Below are positions 1 to 9,141 of a stretch of 64,000 nt of DNA, in pieces. The stretch's first letter is position 1. Each line of letters begins with the position of its first letter. Below the pieces are notes generated by a model. That model was given only the letters and a program-made list of their open reading frames with translations. It ran no database searches and was not told where the DNA came from. The DNA lies in the NCBI GenBank assembly GCA_023264995.1, contig JAHFUR010000015.1, positions 32,938-96,937 of the forward strand. Reading direction: 5' to 3'. The translations under genes were made by a program, and so were the position numbers. This stretch comes from Acidimicrobiia bacterium. Lineage in GTDB: Bacteria; Actinomycetota; Acidimicrobiia; Acidimicrobiales; AC-14.

Positions 1-143
1 GCGCCACCCAGCACCTCTACAAGACGGCCCGCATCGGCCAGATCACCCCGGACGGCCAGATCAAGGAGATCTCCAACTCGGGGTCGCCGATCAAGCCCGA
101 CCCGTACCTGAAGAGCTACCCCTGGGCCGCGGGCCTCTCCTAG
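1..143 (+). CDS. urtA: Urea ABC transporter substrate-binding protein, C-terminal end (partial)
   Basis: Only the last 46 codons are present, read from base 3 to the TAG at 141-143; the gene begins upstream of the window. The tail contains TARIGQI, a PDPYLKSYPW stretch and ends GLS, which matches how UrtA periplasmic urea-binding proteins end. It sits 7 nt before urtB, so it is almost certainly the first gene of the urea-uptake operon. As the solute receptor it would bind urea outside the membrane and deliver it to UrtBC. The assignment rests on the short tail plus context. Confidence 0.8.
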   Translation, partial: ATQHLYKTARIGQITPDGQIKEISNSGSPIKPDPYLKSYPWAAGLS

Positions 144-150
144 TTCTCCA

Positions 151-1032
151 GTGGATATCTACCTCTCGCAGGCCTTCACCGGGCTGAGCGTCGGTTCGGT
201 CCTGCTGCTCATCGCACTGGGACTGACGTTCACGTTCGGCCAGATGGGTGTGATCAACCTCGCCCACGGCGAGCTGATCATGGCCGGGGCCTACACCGCC
301 TACATGGTGGGCGGGCCGATCGGCGAGAGCGCAGGCTTGCTCGTGGCCCTGCCGGTGGCGTTCGCCCTGGCAGGGACCATGGGCCTCATCCTCGAACGGG
401 TGCTGATCCGCCGCCTCTACGGGCGGCCCCTCGACACCCTCCTCGTCACCTGGGGGGTCAGCCTGGTCCTCCAGCAACTGGCCCGTGACATCTTCGGCGC
501 CCCGAACGTGAACGCCAAGGCGCCGGCGTGGCTGGGGGGTGGGGTTTCCGTCGCGGGGACCATCCTGCCCTACGCCCGGCTGTTCATCATCGCCCTGGTG
601 GCCCTCTCGGTCACCGGGATCTGGCTGTACATGACCCGCCTACCGCAGGGCCGGCGCATGCGGGCCGTGATGCAGAACCGCCAGCTGGCCGCCTGCAGCG
701 GCATCGCCACCCAAGGCGTCGACCAGCGCACCTTCTTCATCGGCTCGGGCCTGGCCGGCATGGCCGGTGTGGCCCTGACCCTGCTCGGGCCGATCGGGCC
801 GAGCCTGGGGACGGCGTACATCGTCGACGCCTTCCTGGTGGTGGTGGCCGGCGGCCTCGGCCAGCTTCGCGGCGCGGTGCTCGCCGCCATCGGGCTGGGC
901 GTGCTCCAGTCCTTCGTCGAGTTCAAGACCCAGGCCAGCCTGGCCAAGGTCATCTGCTTCGTCGCCGTCATCGCCCTCTTGCAGGTCCGCCCGCAGGGCC
1001 TCGTGTCCGTCCGTAGCCGGGCTTTGACGTGA
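151..1032 (+). CDS. urtB: Urea ABC transporter permease UrtB
   Basis: 293-aa hydrophobic protein of the branched-chain amino-acid/urea (LivH-type) permease family. The N-terminus carries the family stretch GLTFTFGQMGVINLAHGE at about residues 25-42, followed by multiple membrane spans and a conserved GGLGQLRGA near residue 230. It would form half of the membrane channel for ATP-driven urea import with UrtC. A GTG start at 151 follows urtA by 7 nt. The stop overlaps the urtC start (GTGA, 1029-1032), which implies translational coupling. The identity as urea permease rather than amino-acid permease rests on the urea-specific context (urease genes downstream). Confidence 0.93.
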   Translation: MDIYLSQAFTGLSVGSVLLLIALGLTFTFGQMGVINLAHGELIMAGAYTAYMVGGPIGESAGLLVALPVAFALAGTMGLILERVLIRRLYGRPLDTLLVTWGVSLVLQQLARDIFGAPNVNAKAPAWLGGGVSVAGTILPYARLFIIALVALSVTGIWLYMTRLPQGRRMRAVMQNRQLAACSGIATQGVDQRTFFIGSGLAGMAGVALTLLGPIGPSLGTAYIVDAFLVVVAGGLGQLRGAVLAAIGLGVLQSFVEFKTQASLAKVICFVAVIALLQVRPQGLVSVRSRALT

Positions 1033-2144
1033 CCGCCGTCGTGAGCCGGCTGAAGGCGCCCGGGTGGCGGGGCAAGGCCCTCTTCCTGGGCATCGCCTTT
1101 GTCGGCCTCGTCGTCCTTCCCTCGGTGATGTCGGAGTTCCGGCTCGGCCTGCTGGCCAAGTACCTGTGCTTCGCCATCGTCGCCGTCGGCATCGACCTGG
1201 CATGGGGCTACGGCGGCATGCTCACCCTGGGCCAGGGCCTCTTCTTCGGCCTCGGCGGCTACTCCATGGGCATGTTCCTGAAGCTGCAGGAGGCCGGCCC
1301 GAAGGGGCTGCCCGACTTCATGTCCTACAACGGGCTGACGAAGGTGCCGGCGTTCTGGCAGCCCTTCCGCCACGCTTGGTTCGCCCTGCCGGCGGTCCTG
1401 ATCGTCCCGATGGCCGTGGCCGCCGGCCTGGGGGCGCTGGTGTTCCGCCAGCGCATCCGGGGGGCGTACTTCGCCATCCTCACCCAGGCCCTGGCCGCCG
1501 CCTTCGTGATCCTGCTCATCGGCCAGCAGGGCTACACCGCCGGCACCAACGGCCTCACCAACATGAAGTCCATGTTCGGCTACGACCTGAACGACCCGGT
1601 CAACCAGCGCAACGTGTACCTGGCCGTCGCCATCTGCCTGGGCATCGTTTTCCTCCTGGCCCGCCAGCTCGTGTCCAGCCGGTACGGCCGTCTCCTTATC
1701 GCCGTGCGTGACGGTGAGGACCGGGCCCGGTTCCTCGGCTACAACCCCACGGTCGTGAAGGTGTTGGCCTTCACCGTCTCGGCGGGCATGGCCGGCTTGG
1801 CCGGCGCCCTGTTCGTGCCGGTCGTAGGGATCATGTCGCCGGCGGCGCTGGGCATCGTCCCCTCGCTAGAGTTACTGATCGGCGTGGCCGTCGGTGGCCG
1901 GGCCACCCTGATCGGAGCCGTCGTGGGTACCGTCCTGGTCAACTACGCGAAGACCGGGCTGTCGGAGCATTTCGCGTCGGGATGGTTGTACTTCCAGGGC
2001 GCCCTCTTCATCCTGGTCGTCGCCTTCGCCCCCAAGGGCCTGGCCGGCATCCGCGACATGGTGCGCCGGGGCCGGTCGACCGGCCCGGCCGGCGGGCTCG
2101 CCAGCCCGATGAACGCGGCCCAGGTCCTGGAGGTGCTGGCGTGA
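1029..2144 (+). CDS. urtC: Urea ABC transporter permease UrtC
   Basis: 371-aa LivM-type permease. It has a polytopic N-terminal half with AWGYGGMLTLGQGLFFGLGG at about residues 57-76, the UrtC-typical loop with PDFMSYNGLT near residue 95, and the cytoplasmic ATPase-contact region RYGRLLIAVRDGEDRARFLGY near residue 220. It pairs with UrtB in the membrane. The GTG start overlaps the urtB stop by 4 nt and its own stop overlaps urtD by 4 nt. Length fits UrtC. Confidence 0.94.
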   Translation: MTAVVSRLKAPGWRGKALFLGIAFVGLVVLPSVMSEFRLGLLAKYLCFAIVAVGIDLAWGYGGMLTLGQGLFFGLGGYSMGMFLKLQEAGPKGLPDFMSYNGLTKVPAFWQPFRHAWFALPAVLIVPMAVAAGLGALVFRQRIRGAYFAILTQALAAAFVILLIGQQGYTAGTNGLTNMKSMFGYDLNDPVNQRNVYLAVAICLGIVFLLARQLVSSRYGRLLIAVRDGEDRARFLGYNPTVVKVLAFTVSAGMAGLAGALFVPVVGIMSPAALGIVPSLELLIGVAVGGRATLIGAVVGTVLVNYAKTGLSEHFASGWLYFQGALFILVVAFAPKGLAGIRDMVRRGRSTGPAGGLASPMNAAQVLEVLA

Positions 2145-2902
2145 GCACGCTGCTCGAGGTCCGCGACCTGGAAGTCGTCTTCGACGGCTTTCGGGCCATC
2201 GACAAGCTCGACCTCACAGTGGCCGAGGGTGAGGTCCGCTTCCTCATCGGCCCGAACGGCGCCGGGAAGACCACGCTGATCGATGTCATCACCGGGCTGA
2301 CCAAGCCGGCCGCCGGCACGGTCACCTTTGCCGGCGAGTCGCTCCTCGGCCGCCCGGAGCACAAGATCGTGCGCATGGGGGTGGGCCGCACGTTCCAGAC
2401 GGCCACCGTGTTCGAGCAGCTCACCGTGGTCGAGAACCTCGACCTGGCCGCCACCTTCCGCCAGCCGATGCGGGCGTTGCTCCGCCGGCGCAAGGGGATC
2501 GGCGACGCGGTGGCCGCCGCCCTCGACACAGTCGGCCTGCACGACCAGGCCGGGTCGTTGGCCGAGGTGCTCTCCCACGGCCAAAAGCAGTGGCTGGAGA
2601 TCGGGATGCTCCTGGTCCAGGACCCCCACCTGCTGCTCCTCGACGAGCCGGTGGCCGGCATGAGCAAGGACGAGCGGGCGCGCACGGGCGAGCTCCTCCA
2701 CCAGATCGCCGAGACCAAGACGGTGGTCGTCGTCGAGCACGACATGGAGTTCCTCCGGCGGTTCGCCAACCAGGTGACGGTGATGCACGAAGGCACGGTC
2801 CTCTGCGAGGGCACCGTCGCCCAGGTCCAGGCCGACGAGCGGGTCCAGGAGGTCTACCTCGGCCGCAGCCGGGACAAGCGCAGCACCGCGGAGGTGAGCT
2901 GA
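2141..2902 (+). CDS. urtD: Urea ABC transporter ATP-binding protein UrtD
   Basis: 253-aa ABC ATPase. It has Walker A GPNGAGKTT at about residues 39-47, a VGRTFQTATVFEQLTV Q-loop region, an LSHGQKQWLEIGM signature (SHGQ, as is usual for UrtD), Walker B LLLLDEPVAGM and the switch His in VVVEHDMEF. It energises urea import with UrtE. The GTG at 2141 was chosen because it overlaps the urtC stop by 4 nt and gives a normal-length N-terminus; upstream in-frame sequence would lie inside urtC. Confidence 0.94.
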   Translation: MSTLLEVRDLEVVFDGFRAIDKLDLTVAEGEVRFLIGPNGAGKTTLIDVITGLTKPAAGTVTFAGESLLGRPEHKIVRMGVGRTFQTATVFEQLTVVENLDLAATFRQPMRALLRRRKGIGDAVAAALDTVGLHDQAGSLAEVLSHGQKQWLEIGMLLVQDPHLLLLDEPVAGMSKDERARTGELLHQIAETKTVVVVEHDMEFLRRFANQVTVMHEGTVLCEGTVAQVQADERVQEVYLGRSRDKRSTAEVS

Positions 2903-2904
2903 GG

Positions 2905-3609
2905 GTGCTGGTCGTGGAGCACCTCGACGTCGCCTACCGGCGGACCCAGGTCCTGTTCGACGTCTCCCTGGAGGTCCCCGACGGCGGCCTGGTGTGCGTC
3001 ATGGGCCGCAACGGCGTCGGGAAGACCACCCTGCTCAACACCGTCATGGGTGTGCTCAAGCCGTCGGCCGGCCGGGTCACCTGGGACGGCCAGGACATCA
3101 CGGCCATGCGCCCCCACGAGCGGGTCCGGGCCGGCATCGGCTACGCCCCGCAGGGCCACCCCACGTTCCCCCAGCTGACCGTGGCCGAGAACCTGGCCGT
3201 GGTCATGGAGTCCAGTGGCGCCGCTGCAGCCGGCCAGGCCGCGATCGACGAGGCCCTCGACCTGTTCCCCCGGCTCAAGGACCTGCTCGGCCGCAAGGCC
3301 GGGTTCCTCTCCGGGGGCCAGGCCCAGCAGCTGGCCCTGGCCCGGGCCCTGGTGACCCGGCCCCGCCTCCTCGTGCTCGACGAGCCCACCGAGGGCATCC
3401 AGCCGTCGATCATTCTCGAGATCGAGGACGCCATCGCCCAGCTCCACGCCAGCCGGGGCCTGTCGATCCTCCTGGTCGAGCAGTACGTGGAGTTCGCCCT
3501 GCGCCTGGCCGACAGGTACGTGGTGCTCGACGCTGGCGAGGTGGTGGCCAGCGGCGTGACCTCGGAGCTGGCCGACGACTCCTCGGTGCGCCGGCTGCTG
3601 GCGGTCTAA
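2905..3609 (+). CDS. urtE: Urea ABC transporter ATP-binding protein UrtE
   Basis: 234-aa ABC ATPase, the LivF-type partner of UrtD. It shows Walker A GRNGVGKTT at about residues 34-42, a GYAPQGHPTFPQLTVAENL Q-loop region, signature LSGGQAQQLALARAL and Walker B LLVLDEPTEGIQPS. The GTG at 2905 lies 2 nt after the urtD stop; initiating further upstream would overlap urtD deeply. It is the last gene of the transporter block, and a 143-nt gap separates it from ureA. I saw no clear terminator in that gap, so urt and ure genes may be co-transcribed. Confidence 0.93.
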   Translation: MLVVEHLDVAYRRTQVLFDVSLEVPDGGLVCVMGRNGVGKTTLLNTVMGVLKPSAGRVTWDGQDITAMRPHERVRAGIGYAPQGHPTFPQLTVAENLAVVMESSGAAAAGQAAIDEALDLFPRLKDLLGRKAGFLSGGQAQQLALARALVTRPRLLVLDEPTEGIQPSIILEIEDAIAQLHASRGLSILLVEQYVEFALRLADRYVVLDAGEVVASGVTSELADDSSVRRLLAV

Positions 3610-3752
3610 GCCGGACCGGTGACGCATGATGTGGAGGAAGCTGTCTGCTGGGAACAGGGGACCGACGTCCGGTCGTCGCACCCGCGCTGGGTGATGGAGG
3701 AGGTTGCCGTGCTGTTCCCTGTCCCTCGGACCGCCGCCGCCCTCCCGCCGGC

Positions 3753-4055
3753 ATGAGGATCAGCCTCCATGAGCAGGAGCGGCTGCTGGTCCACGTGGCC
3801 GCCGGCCTGGCTCGCGACCGGCGGGCCCGTGGCCTGCGCCTGAACCACCCCGAAGCCGTTGCGCTGCTCACGTCGTTCGTCCTCGAAGGCGCGCGTGACG
3901 GGCGGTCGGTGGCCGACCTCATGGAGGCGGGCCGCGCCGTCCTGTCCCGTGACGACGTGATGGACGGAGTGCCCGAGATGATCGCCGAGGTCCAGGTGGA
4001 AGCCACCTTCCCCGACGGCACCAAGCTGGTGACCGTGCACCACCCCATCCCGTGA
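3753..4055 (+). CDS. ureA: Urease gamma subunit
   Basis: 100-aa UreA. It opens [20 protein letters not shown] and contains [21 protein letters not shown] and [24 protein letters not shown], all hallmark stretches of the gamma subunit, at the normal full length. It assembles with UreB and UreC into the nickel urease that hydrolyses urea to ammonia and carbamate. The ATG start is followed by a 4-nt stop/start overlap with ureB (GTGA at 4052). Confidence 0.97.
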   Translation: MRISLHEQERLLVHVAAGLARDRRARGLRLNHPEAVALLTSFVLEGARDGRSVADLMEAGRAVLSRDDVMDGVPEMIAEVQVEATFPDGTKLVTVHHPIP

Positions 4056-4418
4056 CCCCCGCGACCGGTGACGATCGGACAGGTGGGGGCGTGTCGAACC
4101 GTCACCAGTTGAAGGGGGTGCCCGGCGAGATCGTCCTCGGTCATGGCCCCGTCGTGATCAACGCCGGCCGGCCGCTGACCACCATGATCGTCACGAACAC
4201 GGGGGACCGCCCGGTGCAGGTCGGGTCGCACTACCACTTCGCCGAGGCCAACCCGGCGCTGGCGTTCGACCGCCAGGCGGCCTGGGGCCAGCGGCTGGCC
4301 GTGCCCGCCGGCACCGCCGTCAGGTTCGAGCCGGGCATCGAGCGCGAGGTCGACTTGGTGCCGCTGGCCGGCGCCCGCATCGTCCCCGGCCTCCGGGGCG
4401 AGGCGGGGGGGCCCCTGG

Positions 4419-4426
<8 letters not shown>
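4052..4426 (+). CDS. ureB: Urease beta subunit
   Basis: 124-aa UreB. The core [18 protein letters not shown] followed by [23 protein letters not shown] is diagnostic, and the C-terminal [19 protein letters not shown] region is also typical. The GTG at 4052 overlaps the ureA stop; an alternative GTG at 4091 would give 111 aa, closer to the usual beta-subunit length, and cannot be excluded. Its 3' end overlaps ureC by 8 nt. It is a structural subunit of the urease trimer-of-trimers. Confidence 0.95.
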
Positions 4427-6131
<1,705 letters not shown>

Positions 6132-6132
6132 C

Positions 6133-6771
6133 GTGAACCTGCTGCTCCTCACCGACGGGAGGTTCCCCGCCGGCGGCCACGCCCACTCCGGCGGCATCGA
6201 GGCGGCCGTCATGGCCGGGCGGGTCACCGGCGTCGACACCCTCGCCGTCTTCCTGGCCGGGAGGCTCACCACCGCCGGCCGGGTGGCCGCCGCCCTGGCC
6301 GCAGCCGCGGCGAGCGGGGCTCACGACCTGGTTGAGCTCGACGCCGAGGCCGCGGCCCGGATCCCGTCGCCGGCGCTGCGGGCTGCGTCCCGCACGCTGG
6401 GCCGTCAGCTCCTCCGCACCGCTCGTTCCGTCCTCGACGCTGCCGACCTGCCCGACGACCTCCATCACCCGGTGGCCATGGGCGTGGTGTGCGCGGCCAC
6501 CAGCGGGCTGGGCCCGGCCGACGCGGCCCGCTGGGCGGCCTACGACGCCATCTCCGGGCCGGCCAGCGCCGCCGTCCGCCTGCTTGGCCTCGACCCGTTC
6601 CGGGCCTGGGGCGTCGTGGCCGCGCTCATGCCCGAGGCCGACGCCATCGCCGCCGGCGCCGCCGCCGGCGCGGCCCGGCCGCTCACCCACCTGCCGTCGT
6701 GCTCGGCGCCGCTCCTCGACATCGGCGCGGAGCACCACGCCGCCTCGGAGGTGCGTCTCTTTGCGTCCTGA
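6133..6771 (+). CDS. ureF: Urease accessory protein UreF
   Basis: 212-aa, Ala-rich, all-helical UreF. It has the N-terminal [23 protein letters not shown] motif region and C-terminal [18 protein letters not shown]. UreF bridges UreD and UreG during nickel insertion into the apo-urease. The GTG start lies 1 nt after the ureC stop. It overlaps ureG by 11 nt. The protein is at the short end for UreF, as is common in actinobacteria. Confidence 0.9.
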   Translation: MNLLLLTDGRFPAGGHAHSGGIEAAVMAGRVTGVDTLAVFLAGRLTTAGRVAAALAAAAASGAHDLVELDAEAAARIPSPALRAASRTLGRQLLRTARSVLDAADLPDDLHHPVAMGVVCAATSGLGPADAARWAAYDAISGPASAAVRLLGLDPFRAWGVVAALMPEADAIAAGAAAGAARPLTHLPSCSAPLLDIGAEHHAASEVRLFAS

Positions 6772-7372
6772 CGACAGGCCGGTCCGTATCGGCATCGGTG
6801 GGCCGGTGGGCAGCGGCAAGACCGCGCTGGTGGCCGCCCTGTGCCGGGCGCTGGGCGCCGAGCTGGAGCTGGCCGTCGTCACCAACGACATCTACACCGA
6901 CGAGGACGCCGAGTTCCTGAAGCGGGCCGGCGTGCTCGACCCGGCGCGCATCACCGCCGTGCAGACCGGGTGCTGCCCCCACACCGCGATCCGCGACGAC
7001 ATCTCCGCCAACCTTGCCGCCGTCGAGGATCTCGAGGCCCGGTGGAAGGCCCTCGACCTGGTGCTCGTCGAGAGCGGGGGCGACAACCTCACGGCCACGT
7101 TCAGCTACGGCCTGGTCGACCACCAGGTGTTCGTCCTCGACGTGGCCGGTGGCGACAAGGTGCCTCGGAAGGGCGGCCCGGGGGTGACCAATGCCGACCT
7201 GCTGGTCATCAACAAGACCGACCTGGCCCCCCTGGTGGGAGCCGACCTGGGCGTGATGGCCGGCGACGCGGCCGTGAAGCGGGGGGAGCGGCCGGTGATC
7301 CTGTGCTCCCTCGTCGATGACCCCGGCGCGGCCGATGTGGCCGGGTGGGTGCGGGCGCAGCTGGCTCGGTGA
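6761..7372 (+). CDS. ureG: Urease accessory GTPase UreG
   Basis: 203-aa SIMIBI GTPase that powers nickel delivery. The P-loop is GPVGSGKT at residues 14-21. The nickel-binding CPH motif is in [12 protein letters not shown], the ESGGDNL motif follows, and the NKTD guanine-specificity motif is near residue 150. The TTG at 6761 is the only start that gives the normal short N-terminus ([14 protein letters not shown]); it lies inside the end of ureF. The stop overlaps ureD (GTGA). Confidence 0.96.
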   Translation: MRPDDRPVRIGIGGPVGSGKTALVAALCRALGAELELAVVTNDIYTDEDAEFLKRAGVLDPARITAVQTGCCPHTAIRDDISANLAAVEDLEARWKALDLVLVESGGDNLTATFSYGLVDHQVFVLDVAGGDKVPRKGGPGVTNADLLVINKTDLAPLVGADLGVMAGDAAVKRGERPVILCSLVDDPGAADVAGWVRAQLAR

Positions 7373-8121
7373 AGGCCCGTGCCCGGGTCGTCGCCGCCGG
7401 CGACGGCGCCGGCGGCACCAGGCTGACCACGCTCCGGTCCGAAGCGCCGCTCGTGCTCCGGGACACGCCGGGCGGGCTCTACCTGGTGGGCGGCGCCGGC
7501 GGCCCACTGGGCGGTGACGACCTTGCGATCGAGATCGAGGTCGGCGCCGGCGCCCGGTTGACGATCAGGACGGCGGCAGCGTCGATCGTCCTCCCGGGCC
7601 GGCCGGGAGACGGGCCGTCGAACCTCCACGTCGATGCCCGCGTTGCCGCCGGCGGCGAGCTGCGGTGGCTGCCCGGTCCGGTCGTCGCCGTGCAGGGGTG
7701 CGTGCACCACGTGGAGATGGTGGTGGCACTCGAGGAGGGGGCCGCCCTGATGTGGCGGGAGGAGGTGGTCCTCGGTCGCCATGGCGAGCCGCCGGGTTCG
7801 GTGCGGTCACGGGCAACCGTCGACGTCGGCGGCCGCCCCCTCCTACGCCACGAGCTGGCCCTGGGCCCCGGGCACCCCGGCGCGGCCAGCCCGGCGGTGA
7901 CCGCCGGCGCCCGGGCCGTCGGGTCGGTGTTGCTGGCCGGCCCGGAGTGGGCCACCGGTGCCGGGTCGACCGTCGTCGGGGACCGGGCCGTCGTCCTGCC
8001 CCTCGCCGGCCCGGGGTGGCAGGTCCTGGCCCTGGCCGACGACGCGCCGGCGCTGCGCCGCCAGCTCATCGCCGGCATTGAGGCTGCGGCGCGACATACA
8101 GCGGGTCGGGCCGCGCCGTAG
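7369..8121 (+). CDS. ureD: Urease accessory protein UreD (UreH)
   Basis: 250-aa UreD family protein. Recognisable parts are [26 protein letters not shown] near residues 23-45, the [17 protein letters not shown] stretch and [18 protein letters not shown]. UreD scaffolds the UreF-UreG complex on apo-urease. GTG start overlaps ureG by 4 nt. It is the last urease gene: the order is ABCFGD and no ureE (nickel metallochaperone) lies in the cluster, so nickel loading onto UreG must use another route or a distant gene. Confidence 0.88.
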   Translation: MKARARVVAAGDGAGGTRLTTLRSEAPLVLRDTPGGLYLVGGAGGPLGGDDLAIEIEVGAGARLTIRTAAASIVLPGRPGDGPSNLHVDARVAAGGELRWLPGPVVAVQGCVHHVEMVVALEEGAALMWREEVVLGRHGEPPGSVRSRATVDVGGRPLLRHELALGPGHPGAASPAVTAGARAVGSVLLAGPEWATGAGSTVVGDRAVVLPLAGPGWQVLALADDAPALRRQLIAGIEAAARHTAGRAAP

Positions 8122-8128
8122 AACGGGC

Positions 8129-8527
8129 ATGCAACGGATCGCACGTGTCGCCGCCGCCACCTTCCTCGTTGTCGGGGGCGGAATCCATCTCAACCTGTGG
8201 CGGGGTGGGTACCGCGGTATCCGGTACATCGGGCCCCTGTTCCTCGCCAACGTGGCCGTCTCCGCCCTCCTCGTGCTCGCCCTGCTGATCAGGCCAGACG
8301 CGAGGGTGGCCGCCGCCGGCATCCTCTTCTCGGTCGGGTCGGCCGGCGCCCTGCTGATGAGCCGTACCACCGGGATCCTGGGGTTCACCGAGCGGGCCTG
8401 GACCGACATGGCTGTGCAGGCGACAACGGCGGAGATCGGTGCCGTCGTCGCCATCGCGTTCATGCTCGTGGCCGGCGCCCGGCCGGTGCCCGTCCCCCTG
8501 CCGGAGCGGAGCGGCCGCCGAGGCTGA
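8129..8527 (+). CDS. Small four-helix membrane protein, unknown function
   Basis: 132 aa with about four predicted membrane helices: ATFLVVGGGIHLNLW, FLANVAVSALLVLALLI, VAAAGILFSVGSAGALLM and IGAVVAIAFMLVAGA. The N-terminus is short and positively charged, and the C-terminus is a basic RSGRRG tail. The ATG lies 7 nt after ureD, so it may be co-transcribed with the urease genes. Nothing links it to a urea or nickel permease: no acidic/His channel motif is visible and it is too short for a UreI/HupE family member. Function unknown. Confidence 0.65.
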   Translation: MQRIARVAAATFLVVGGGIHLNLWRGGYRGIRYIGPLFLANVAVSALLVLALLIRPDARVAAAGILFSVGSAGALLMSRTTGILGFTERAWTDMAVQATTAEIGAVVAIAFMLVAGARPVPVPLPERSGRRG

Positions 8528-8555
8528 CCGGCCCCAAGGCCACCCGGCCCTGGCG

Positions 8556-9053
8556 TTAGCGCAAGAGGCGGTCGAGGAGGCCGTCCCGACGCAGCTCGAG
8601 GTCCTTGACCAGGCGGACGACCGTCCCGTCCGCGGGTTGGGACTCGAAGCACACCGAGTCGACCACGGCGGCCATGAGCGCCATGCCCCGTCCCCGCTCG
8701 GCCCCCGGCGGGGCCATGGCCGTACCGATCAAGGCCGGGTCGAAGCCCCGGCCGCGGTCGGCGACGCAGATCTCACAGACGTGGTCGTCGAGGACGAGCC
8801 GAACCTCGTACCCGGCGTCGGCCCCGGCGTGCTTGACCACGTTGGCCACCGCCTCGGTCAGCGCCAGGGCCACGTCGTCGATCGAGCTCGGGGCCACGCC
8901 GAGCTCGCCCAGCGCCGCCGCGGTGAGGTGACGGACGAACGGCAGGGTCGACGGAGCGCTCGGCAGGGAGAGGGTCAAGGAGATCCGCACCCCCGGGCCT
9001 TTCGACGCCGGGCGGCGGTCCCGGACGAGCGCACCAGGACCACGGGGTTCCAT
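8556..9053 (-). CDS. RsbW/SpoIIAB-like serine kinase (anti-sigma ATP-binding protein)
   Basis: 165 aa, HATPase_c fold. The N box ALTEAVANVVKHAG, the G1 box VADRGRGFDP and the GRGMALMAAVVDSV G2 region are clear. Such proteins bind a sigma factor or phosphorylate a STAS-domain antagonist. Start set at the ATG at 9053 (MEPRGPG); in-frame sequence runs further upstream but into the neighbouring coding region. It lies downstream of and on the same strand as the PAS/GAF/PP2C phosphatase, which suggests a partner-switching pair. No STAS protein or sigma gene is adjacent. Confidence 0.8.
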   Translation of the reverse strand: MEPRGPGALVRDRRPASKGPGVRISLTLSLPSAPSTLPFVRHLTAAALGELGVAPSSIDDVALALTEAVANVVKHAGADAGYEVRLVLDDHVCEICVADRGRGFDPALIGTAMAPPGAERGRGMALMAAVVDSVCFESQPADGTVVRLVKDLELRRDGLLDRLLR

Positions 9054-9141
9054 GCAGGCGTCTCCTCTGGTCGACGACCTCAGGATGGTTCTTCCGTCCC
9101 GGGGGCTCATCGAAACCCCGGAGGCCTCTCCCCGGTCCAGT

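Noticed and set aside
3610..3752. Possible regulatory element between urtE and ureA
   Set aside because: A GGGAACAG/CTGTTCCC pair exists but is about 50 nt apart and unremarkable; no terminator or operator can be supported.
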